From Priapulus caudatus (taxonomy: Eukaryota > Priapulida > Priapulimorpha > Priapulimorphida > Priapulidae), in contig NW_014577662.1 in the NCBI RefSeq assembly GCF_000485595.1, forward strand, positions 49,713 to 113,712: a DNA stretch of 64,000 bases, given 5' to 3'. The translations under genes and the position numbers were made by a program. This document shows positions 54,866 through 64,000 of this stretch, piece after piece. The notes beneath the pieces are model-generated. The model made no database searches. It was not told the DNA's origin and saw nothing but the letters and a program-made list of their open reading frames with translations. Positions within the stretch are counted from its first letter, which is position 1; every line of letters begins with the position of its first letter.

Positions 54866-57800
54866 ATTTTTTTTTCCCAAAAACGGTTAACATAGGAAAG
54901 GATTTAGGCGCCTCTGGATGGCTGGAATTTGGCAAGATGTCGCTCGATGACTTGCTTTCCAATCCCCATTATCTACAAAAACTTTCCGAACTTGTCTGTA
55001 GTTTAAGGATTAAAGTAATTGTTTAGTATGTTTTATTTTAAACAACATGCGGTTTGAGTGAATTAACCAATATCATGCGTGTCTTGACATGTTTGCTTTG
55101 ACTAAGAAAACCGTTCAAGACAAGGAACACACGCGTTGGGATACGATGTTATGTTTTGGTTTTGACGCTACGGATAGGTTAAGAGTTTTTGATGTAATTT
55201 CCCATAAGAACCTATTTTACTTACCTTCTTTACATTAATGATTTCACTTAATTGCAATTCTTTGCTGCAAAAGTGTTCATTGTTCATTCTTAATTTAAGT
55301 ACTGAGAGCATGTCCTTACGGGGCTTATACTTATAGTTATAGCTGCCGAGTTTCTGCTTTGGAAGTGACTTACGGCCACGGCGGCCGTTGGCCGAACTCA
55401 TATGGCTAGGATATGAGGAAGGGGAACGGGATGAGAGCTGGTGAGGAGGAGGTAAGCGGGCAGAAGGAGGAAAGGTTTGGTGGAGTAGGGGAATGGAGAA
55501 GCTGGTGGAGAAGGAGGAAGGGAATGAGACGGAAGAAGCGTAGGTGGGAAGGAGGGAGGGGAGGCTTGATGGAGATAGGAGGAGGGGAGAGGGAGAAGGT
55601 GTTGGAGAAGGAGGAGGAAGCTAGGTGGAGGAAGGTAGGAGGGGTCCTGGAGAGAAGAAGGCGTGCTGGCGAAGGCAGGGGAGAAGCTGGAGGAGAAGGA
55701 GCGAGGGGAGAGGAGCGAAGGTCGGTGGAGGAGGGGAGAGCTTGGTAGAGAAGTGAGGAGGGAGAGGTGAGCTGGAGAAGGAGCAAGGGAGATGAGGGAG
55801 AGAGGGAGCCTGGTGGAGGCAGTGAGGTTGGTGAGAAGGAGAGCTGGTGGGAGAGGATGGAGGGGGAGGTGGTGGGAGAAGGGGGGGCGAAGCTGGTGGA
55901 GAGGAGGAAGGGTGGCGAGGGCGAAGATATAAGGTGTAGGGAGGAGGTAGGGGAGGAGATGCGCTCGGAGAGAGAGGACGGTGGGAGGAGCTGTGGAGAA
56001 GAGGAAGGAGGAGAATGGGAGAGTTGGTGGTGGAGAGGACGGAGGGAGACACGATTGGCAGAGAGTTATGGAAGGGGAGAAGGAAGAAACACCACACCAC
56101 GGTCGGTGGAGATGTGCGGAGTGGGAAATGCTACGGTGGAGATAGGAGGGCGAGCGGGGAGGTGGTTGGGAAGGAGGAGGGGGAGAAGCTTGTCGGAGAG
56201 CGAGGAGGGGAGAGAAAAAGGTGTGTGGGAAGGAGCGGGAGAGCTGGTGAAGAGATGGAGAGAGGGGGCGACGAGAGACGGGGTGGAGGTCGGCGAGAGA
56301 AATGCTGTGTGGGAAGGAGGAGGAGAAGCTGTGTGGATGAAGGAGAGAAAAGGTGAGTAACGGAGGGGGAGGAGAAGAGCTGTGTTGGGAGAGAGACGGG
56401 GATGAGAAGAGAAGAAGCTGGTTGAAGAGGAAGGAGGACGGGGGAGGAGCTGGTGGTGAGAAGGAGGAGAGTTGAGAAGCGGAGTCAGGTGGTGCGAGAA
56501 GGAGGCGGTGAGAAGGCTTGGTGGAGCAGGAGGAGGCGCGAAAAGGGAGAAGGGTAGTGGGGATGGGGGAACGTGGTGGAGATAAGGAGGAGGAGAGCTG
56601 GTGGGGTAAGGATGGAAAGGGAGATAGGGCGGGGGAGAGAGAGCTGGTGGCAAGAGGAGGGGGAGAGAGAGAAGCTGGTTGAGACGGAGGGGTCAGGAGA
56701 AGCTGGTGGAGAGGAGAGGTGATGGAGAAGGAGGCGGGAGAGCTTGTGTGTGAGAGGCGGCGGGGAGAGCTGGTGGAGAATGGTGGTAAGGTGGAGAGTT
56801 GGGAAGGTGTGGAGAAGGAGGATGGAGACGCTGTGGGGAGGAGGGAGAGAAGCGTTGGTGGAGAGGCGACGGCGAGAATGCTGGGTCGTTAGCTTTCCTC
56901 CTTCCCCACGTTCTCCTCATCCCAAACACTTCTCCCTTTTCCCCTTCCTCCTTTCTCCACTGTTCTTCCTTCTCCTCTTCCACACCTCTCCCTTCTCTCC
57001 TCTGCCTCATCCTCCAGCTTTCTCCCGCTCTTCGTCTACCAGGCTTCTCCCCGGCTTCCCTATCTCCAGCAGTTCTACCTCTCCTTCCTCACCACCTTCT
57101 CCTTCTCCTTCTCCTTCTTCTACCAGCTTTCCTTCTCCTCCACACCTTCTCCTCTCTCTCTTCCTCCTTTTCTTCCACCAGCTTTCCGCTCCTTTCTCAC
57201 AGCTTCTCCCTCTCCTTTTCACACCTTCTTTCTTCTCCATTCTCCTTCTCGCGCTCTGCCCTCCTTCCTCACCAGTCCCTTCTCCCACCTCTCTCCCTTT
57301 CTCCTTCTCCCCTCCTCATCACATGCTCCCTTTCTCCTCTCCTTTGCTCTTTTCTCCTTTCTCCCAGCTTCTCCTCTTCCACATCTCCTTTCTCCCTCCT
57401 CCACATTCTCCTTCTTCCCCTCCTCACCACTTTCTCTTTCTCCCTCTCCTTCTCCACCAGCTTCTACCGCATCCTTGCTCACCAACGCGCTTCTCCATCC
57501 CTTCTCCCCTCCTCGCTTTCTTCACATGCAGCTTCTTCCCCTCCTTCGCTTCCTTCGCACCAGCTTGTCCCTTTTCCCACTCCTCCTCCCCAGCTCCTTC
57601 ATTCCCTCTTTCTCCCTTTCCTCACTTTTCTCACCGCTTCTCCCTCCTCATCTCAGCAGCAGCTTTGCTCCTCGCCTTCTCACCACTCTTTCTCCGCTCT
57701 CCTTCTTCCACCGCTTCTTTTTATCCCCTCCTCCTTCTCACCTGCTTCCCCTCCTCTCTCCAACCCGTTTCCTTCTCTCCTCCATTCTATACAGCTTCTC

Positions 57801-58630
57801 TCCTTCTCCCACCTTCTTCTTCTTCCTCTTCCTCTTCTCACCGCTTCTCCCTCTCCTCCTTCTCCACTCACCTACTCTCCTTCTCCCTTCTCTTTACTTC
57901 CACCAGCTTTCCCCTCGTCCTTCTCTACTAGCTTTCTCTCTTTTCCCCTTCCTCATTCGCTAGCCACTTTGAGTCGCCTACGGCCGCGTTGCCGTATAGC
58001 CATTATTGAATCTTAGCTCACACGGCCACGTGTATGATCTCGGCTTTTGTTTTATAGTTCGTTGCGGTGGCTCGATTATGTCTTACGGATCTCGACTGAC
58101 TCGGGTTTAGACGCATATAGGTTACTACTACCGCATCTATACCGTATCTTAGTATACTGCTACTAGCGTCACGCAGTACGAGTACGTATTTGCTCTAGTA
58201 CTGGCGTAGCCTAGTTACTATAGTACCGCTCGTAGCTCTTAGTAGTACTGTGTAGCCTGTTGCTCTTTCTCTGCGCCGACGCACTACGGTGCGTGTATGC
58301 CGTACACTCGTATATGTATTTTACGCGAGCCCAGACCTTCATACTTAGTTTTGAGAGTTGAAATACACATTTGCAGAAAGAATTGCAATTATAGTGACTA
58401 TTATCTTGTTATTTTAATGAGGAAAGCATTACTTTTTCATGGTAAATAACATCTAGAAACGTATCTATCTAGCGGTTCATAAACCCAAAAAATTTCTAAT
58501 ATGGGCGTTTGTTCTCTTGTCAAAGGCAAAGCACAATCGAAGCATGCCCAATTCAGAGGGTCGCCTAATTCTTCGCTAATGTTATACCGATTTAGGGAAA
58601 AAAATTTCGCAGCGGGGTCACACAGCCGGG
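54866..58630. repeat. Large palindrome: repeat D and a GGAGAAGCTGGTGGAGAAGG array, both inverted about 56,885
   Basis: The left arm runs: repeat D (54,866-55,140), unique part with TAATTGCAATTCTTTGCTGC (55,248), TTACGGCCACGGCGGCC (55,370), then a purine array of GGAGAAGCTGGTGGAGAAGG units (55,405-56,882). The right arm runs in reverse: pyrimidine array (56,890-57,955), TACGGCCGCGTTGCCGTA (57,978), GCAGAAAGAATTGCAATTAT (58,373), then repeat D inverted (58,490-58,630). The arms agree in order, but differ by many substitutions and indels. Open frames of up to 405 codons in the array are shadows. Confidence 0.8.
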
Positions 58631-58724
58631 GGTATGAGATATACTAAGCTAGCGAGAACAGAGGAGGAGGGAGGCAGAGTACAGGAGAGAACTAGTATGC
58701 CGTACGGTCGTAGCCGAATCCAAC

Positions 58725-59200
58725 AACCAGCTATGCGATATACGTAAATATGGTTTCCTATTTATGTCAGTTACATTACGCAGTACTGTTTTATTGGTAC
58801 GATTATCGGTGTTGTATGATTTTGATCAGAGTGAATTCCTCTGGTCGTTTGTCATGTTAGGTGAACGTCTATAGTATGGTTGGGATTATGGATTATAGGG
58901 AAACGTTATAGATGGATGCTGGAGCGTTGTTAGAGTGAACGGTTTATCGGTTTTCGCGGGGCGGGGTCTCAGCGATGGAAGCTCGATCGGTTTATCGAGC
59001 TGTACGGCGTTGTTATGGGTGGATTTGCGTTTAATCATATCATTGCTAGTGCAGTATCCTATTAAATTACGGTGTTGGTTGCGTATCCGAGTTGTTTGTA
59101 TTTTATATCGCGGCCGGGTTATCCTTCGCAAGGTGCTAACATAATATTACGATCACGCCGTTCCGCGCGGCAGTTTTCATTAAAGACGCATACGCGGTGA
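58725..59200 (+). repeat. Composite repeat, part B, copy 2
   Basis: TACGTAAATATGGTTTCCTA through TTTATCGAGCTGTACGGCGT to CGTTCCGCGCGGCAGTTTTC follows the order of 51,445-51,920 with many indels. Confidence 0.75.
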
Positions 59201-59214
59201 TTGAATGCAATATG

Positions 59215-59410
59215 TGTTAACCAGTATCGGATTCCGAGTGGCAACGGCCGTTTACATAACGGACGACACGGGCGTGCCGCGTTCGAGCGGTGGTCTGTGC
59301 ATATTCACTTACTGTTCGAAGTAGTAGAACACGCAGGCAGGACGAGAGACAGGGATCAGAGGAAAGGTACGCCATCGACGGAGGAATAGCCGGCGTCACA
59401 CAGGGCGCTT
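59215..59410 (+). repeat. Composite repeat, part A, copy 3
   Basis: ACCAGTATCGGATTCCGAGT, CGTGCCGCGTTCGAGCGGTG, CAGGCAGGACGAGAGACAGG and ACGGAGGAATAGCCGGCGTC. Confidence 0.8.
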
Positions 59411-59489
59411 AGGAATATAGATAGTGTGGTAACATGAGAGAGGACGGCTGGTCAGGAGAGTCAGTGCGCCGGTTCGAGCCGAAAACCAA

Positions 59490-60000
59490 CACCGCTATTT
59501 GACAGCTACGTAATATGGGTCCTTTCTATGCCAGTTACTTCACAGCTACTGTTCCTTATTGAGTAACGTTTATCAGATGTTGTAGATTAATGATCAGCCG
59601 TAGCGGACGTTTATTAGGTTGTGTGATCATGGTTAGAGTGAACGTTATAGATGGGCTTAGAGGCTCTATGATTAGCATGGAAACGTTATAGTGTGTGTGG
59701 AGCATTGTTAGGAGTGGATACGTTATCGAGTTGGCTGGGGCCGGTCTTCATTTGAGGGTATGTCGCATGGTTTATTGAAGTGTACGGGTGATGGGCGTGG
59801 ATTGGTTTAATTAAATTATATGCGTGACCGTGTCCTATATATATTACGGATGTTGCGTTGCGTATCACGGTTGTATTTTATTATCCGGTCGAGCCGGGTT
59901 CTTATTTTCCTTCACAAGCGGTACTAGGAACGATACATTCACGATCACGCGTTTCGCGCGGGCCTTAATTAAAAGACTTCACGGCGGTGACATCCGATAC
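59490..60000 (+). repeat. Composite repeat, part B, copy 3
   Basis: AATATGGGTCCTTTCTATGC, TTATTGAGTAACGTTTATCA, GGTTTATTGAAGTGTACGGG and TTATTTTCCTTCACAAGCGG to GCGGGCCTTAATTAAAAGAC. It directly follows part A copy 3, so A+B is a unit of about 780 bp. Confidence 0.82.
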
Positions 60001-60034
60001 AGCCGGCGAGATGACACGGCGCTTCAGCCGCTCG

Positions 60035-60115
60035 CCATATACTACCGCACTGTAGACACGCCTTGTACGCACTGTACATACACGCAGTGGTAGTGACACG
60101 CACGCAGCGCTCGCT
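60035..60115. repeat. Remnant of the 74-bp satellite
   Basis: CTGTAGACACGCCTTGTACG, CACTGTACATACACGCAG and GACACGCACGCAGCGCTCGC match the unit at 50,440-50,820. The rest of the window to the right looks accurate again. Confidence 0.8.
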
Positions 60116-61395
60116 ACGCCGTACAAACGGCCCTTTGCTACATACGCGTTTGTCTTCGCGCGTCGACGTCGCATCCGCAGACGTCGGCGACTGTGACGTC
60201 ACCCCTAGAAATCTCACCACGTACGAAGACTCGACCGCCTCCACGCGCGCTGCGTGTTTCGTGCAGTTTCTGACCCTCGTGTAACTTAACCCCTGTAGTT
60301 TTCTACATCACAAAAGCACGATGTTTCCTCCAGCATTACACAGCCACTGCTAGCAATGACTAGAGATAAGACCCGAGTATCATTTGAATAGGGAATGGAT
60401 TTCGGCGAAGCTGAATTCGAAATTTTCCGCAGCAACAAAACGTGGCCGCCGTGACGTCAATGAGCGAATCAAAACACGCTTAACGGCCGCTTGAGAATAT
60501 ACTCGTACCCCACCCACTGGCTGTTTTAATGCGGAACAATTTCAGCTGGAAGCCTATACGGGTGGGGGTGGTTTCATCGTTTCACGACATGCGGTAAGCA
60601 AGACCATCATTCACATCAACCGGTTAGGCGGGTCCTGGCACGGTAATAACGATTGTCTTGCTTGAATCGCAATGATTATATAATCTATACTATATATATA
60701 TATACATATATCTTATATGACTGTCAATCTGTATAACGTCGAGATTACCGGATCATACTGTATATCGTAAACGTCGGATAAATCACAATATCCCTTCACG
60801 TCGAGATGCGATCGAGATTGTGTCTCTCTACATCTCCCAATGGCGCATCGCCCATGTTACGGCTAGCTCCGTATCATCTACATGCCTAGCTAACTAGCAT
60901 CGGGGAACTCCAACGCACGGAAGTTTCAGCACAATCAACAAAGTTTCCCGTTTACGGAAAATGGCTGTCGGTCCGCAAAACGCCTCGATTTATTCTTCAA
61001 TGCCCTCAATTTATTCCCACAAATTTATTCTAATGACTTCGATTCATCAGACAATCGACTCTTGCTCCACGCGTGCGGCTAACTCTAAAACCGGCGTTAC
61101 TTAGTGGACCACGAAATTTTGTCATGCTGATGGAAACTTCCACGCGGATATCCACGCCTATCTACGCCTGCACTAACTATCTGTTTGTGCGCCGGCGTGC
61201 GTCAATTCGTCTGCATTGCGGAGAGAGAGAGCAGAAATTCGAGTCGCTATATAGTTTGACTCGAGCATTACTTGCGTAATTGTGCCTGTGGTTTCGCTAC
61301 GCACACGCGACAGGTAGAATTACTCTCTAGTCGGCAGACGCTTGCGTCACAGCACTGCGTCCGTCGGGGTACATCCGCATGAATAAAGAATAGCA
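60116..61395. other. Non-coding DNA, no gene supported
   Basis: Unique-looking, with a (TA)n at 60,686-60,705. CG-rich at 60,120-60,260, where open frames on both strands show no known domain. Confidence 0.5.
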
Positions 61396-61424
61396 GGGAA
61401 TGAATAATAATAAAGTACGCATAC

Positions 61425-61830
61425 ATGCACGTACGTACGCAGGGACAGACAGACAAACACGCACGGACGCACGTGCACGCACTGATACCCGTCCACCCGC
61501 ATATTTAAACCCAGGCACGCACGCACACACACACGCACGCACACACGCACGCACGCACGCACGTAGGCGCACACGCACGCACACACACACGCACGCACAC
61601 ACGCACGTACGCACGCTCGCACGCGTTCATCAATAAAGCATGGCGTCAAATGTACCGAGCATTACTGCAATTAAATTTTAAGAGAGCAGCGAAATGCAAC
61701 TTAGAGCACAGACACACGCACGCACGCACGTACGCGTATACGCACGCACGCACGCAAACAACCACACACACGCACGCCCGCACACGCACGCACGCACGCG
61801 CGCATACACGCACGCACACACATACACACA
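61425..61830. repeat. (CGCA)n microsatellite clusters
   Basis: Two clusters, 61,425-61,625 and 61,712-61,830, of ACGCACGCACACACACGC and similar, separated by about 90 bp of unique DNA. Confidence 0.93.
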
Positions 61831-62555
61831 CACTTCACTCGCTCGATGCCGCATTGCTCAAAGCAGGCTCGCGCACCTACTAAGCTAATTGCGCTGACCA
61901 AATGTAATTCCCCTAATTCAAGCATGCGCGGCCTTCACACGGAAAAGCTCACTGTTTGAAGCCGTGCGACTGTTGTTGTGCGTACTGTGTGCTCGTAGAA
62001 AGTCACTGCCAACGACATAAAAACCCAACACGACGTCACTGCTGCGCGCAAATTAGGTTTCATAGGAGTTCCCGGAAAACCGTCATGATCAAGGGCATAA
62101 AAAGCAAGGCAGGGTGGTTTTCCTCATCATTATATCAAAAAACTGTCGATAGCACAAAAGTAAAGGGTTTCGTCGTCATTAGAGCATAGACTGTCGAGAG
62201 CATGAAAGTAAGAGTTTCGTCGTCATTACAACATAGAATGCCAAGGACATGAAAGTAAGAAAGCTTTTCTTCGTCATCACTACATCACAGAGACTGTCAA
62301 GGACATAGAAGCACGAAGGGGATTCCTCGCTATTATATCATAGCGCAACATTACGCCTCCTTTCATCACGCATCAACTGTCAAGGCTGCATTTGTGGGGA
62401 CTGAGACCGTCATTTCTACAATCCCAACACTGCACGTATACGTCTTTACTTTCTACCATAGGCATCGGCATACCTCCACTTAAAGAAGCCATTAATTATT
62501 CACCGAATGTGATCGTACAATACAGCAACAGAATCTGTTATAAGGCATGGCCGCC
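61831..62555. other. Non-coding DNA with a weak repeat
   Basis: GTCGTCATTASARCATAGA with TGAAAGTAAGARTTTCGTCG recurs about three times at 62,145-62,345. Otherwise unique-looking. Confidence 0.6.
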
Positions 62556-62559
62556 AAGT

Positions 62560-62895
62560 GTACTTCACATAGTACTATACCGTGCACTTGTACATCCTCT
62601 CTGAGCATGTACAATGTACATCATATAGTAATATACGATACACTTATACATTCTCACCCAGCTTGTATAATGTACATAACATAGTACTAAACGGTGCAAT
62701 TGTACATCCTTTTCCATCCTGTACAATGTACATCTCATAGTACTATACAGTACAATTGTACATCCATTCCCAGCATGTACAGTGTGCATAACATAGTACT
62801 AACTGCACAATTGTACATCCTCCCCCAGTCTGTACAATGTACATCATATAGTACTATACAGTACACTTGTACATCCTCTCCCAGCTGTAATACCG
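62560..62895. repeat. 61-bp minisatellite, first block, about 5 units
   Basis: ACTTGTACATCCTCTCCCAG, CATGTACAATGTACATCATA and TAGTACTATACAGTAC per unit. The units contain the self-complementary words TGTACA and AGTACT. Confidence 0.93.
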
Positions 62896-63395
62896 TCGAA
62901 AGACGGATAAGTAAAGATCTAGGAGTAACCTATTGTTCTGGTGTGGCATATACGGCCAGCTGTGTGAGGTCGCAAACGCGGGAATAGACAGGACCGGGAC
63001 AGGGTAGAAGTAACCACTTATAGACAAGTCTGCAGTACGGACTGACGAGAGACAATAGGTAAGCGTGTCTACCTATGTCAGTATATAACCGCGTGTGCGA
63101 CCAGAGAACGAGGCAGAGCGATAGTGTAATAGAAATACAGGCATACAATATCTTGGTTAGAGACAGCGACTGACAGCTTATACCTCGTAAGTTATGTGAG
63201 GTTTACTCGCGTACTACACTGTACGCATTCGCCACGTTATGGGCGGATGCTATAGTTTAAGTAGTGTCAATTAAAGAGATTCATGAATACGTCATACTGT
63301 GCGTTATCTATCATTCTTACATTCGTTCACATAGACGCTAGCAAGGGTGTATTAAACGCACTCACGCGTAACCACTGATACGATCACGGGTAGTA
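62896..63395. other. Non-coding DNA between the two minisatellite blocks
   Basis: About 500 bp of unique-looking sequence interrupting the 61-bp array. No reading frame or terminal repeats that would identify an insertion are clear. Confidence 0.5.
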
Positions 63396-63397
63396 AT

Positions 63398-63725
63398 AGA
63401 CATCCTTACACAGCCTGTGAATTGTGCATAACATAGTACTAACTGCACAATTGTACATCCTCTCGGTCTCTACAATGTACATCATATTATAGTACTATAC
63501 AGCACAATTATACATCTTCTCCCAGCTTGTACAATGTACATAATCTAGTACTAAACGGTACAATTGTGCATCCTATTACATATTGTACAATGTACATCAT
63601 ATAGTACCATACAGTACTATTTTGTAACTTTTTTTGTAATCATCTCCCAGCCTGTACATTGTGCATCACACACCGTACGCTTGCCCATGCTCTGTCAGCC
63701 TGTACGTACTGCGCATCACATTTTG
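63398..63725. repeat. 61-bp minisatellite, second block, about 5 units
   Basis: The same units as 62,560-62,895, more diverged at the right end (CCAGCCTGTACATTGTGCAT). Together the two blocks look like one array split by 500 bp. Confidence 0.9.
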
Positions 63726-64000
63726 TAGATAAACAGCATTTCATTGCACGTGTTTGTGAGGTCTGGCGTGGCGTGCCGTGCCGATTTCCCCCGTGACGCT
63801 ACGTACATGCGTGTTAAGATACAACAAGAAAAAGAAGCCCTAAATACTCGCGTACAGTAGCAGAGACCGTGTAAGCAGTAGCAGCTGTTCATACAGGGGT
63901 GAAACCCCTCTCCCCCTTACCCCCACCCCCTGCCGCCGCCACCGCTACTGCCGCTGCATGTACGTAAACATGACGAAAGTGTTTAACAGTACAAAAATAC
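63726..64000. other. Unique DNA at the window edge
   Basis: C-rich at 63,905-63,945 (CCCCCTTACCCCCACCCCC). No gene seen. Confidence 0.5.

Noticed and set aside
56744-58016. Two plus-strand open frames of about 400 codons rich in Ser, Pro, Leu and Phe
   Set aside because: They run through a CTTCTCC-type pyrimidine array and reflect its composition. The opposite arm gives Gly/Glu/Arg frames in the same way.

Overview
This window looks like nuclear DNA of a non-vertebrate animal, probably marine. The reasons are spliced GT-AG exons of an animal membrane protein, a 22-kb intron, many simple repeats of the (CGCA)n, (GA)n and (TA)n kinds, minisatellites every few kilobases, and fragments of cut-and-paste transposons and a tRNA-derived SINE. 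I cannot name the species. No operon, CRISPR array, rRNA gene or functional tRNA gene is visible.

The only gene I can identify is XPR1, the phosphate exporter (SPX-EXS family), on the minus strand. Five consecutive coding exons are visible at 25,414-25,492, 3,110-3,297, 2,464-2,643, 1,040-1,187 and 89-304. They join in frame through GTGAGx donors and CAG acceptors into about 270 codons, from the first transmembrane helix into the EXS domain. The SPX domain (upstream, higher coordinates) and the C-terminal part (beyond base 1) were not found. The fourth visible exon sits inside repeats made from itself: a truncated copy at 747-840, and a 97-bp minisatellite (1,156-1,500) that repeats its acceptor splice site and first 32 coding bases.

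The 22.1-kb intron (3,298-25,413) holds most of the best-preserved repeats. These are two large fold-back arrays of about 10-bp units that switch strand half-way (10.8-13.6 and 21.9-24.6 kb) and share a terminal module with a 21-bp hairpin, a near-perfect 72-bp inverted repeat, a palindromic MITE, a hAT-like MITE with a 10-bp flanking duplication, a tRNA-like SINE, and a 30-bp satellite next to a 25-N gap.

From 25.5 to 50.8 kb I see repeats and unique non-coding DNA: a second copy of the palindromic MITE, a dead PIF/Harbinger transposase fragment, pogo-like ends, and one GC-rich reading frame at 37.5-38.1 kb that may be an exon of unknown function. From about 50.82 to 60.09 kb the sequence resembles unpolished long read. 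Exact 74-bp satellite units become irregular, repeat copies differ by many small indels, and a 3.8-kb palindrome and a second N gap lie inside. Beyond 60.1 kb the sequence is clean again, with microsatellites and a 61-bp minisatellite.
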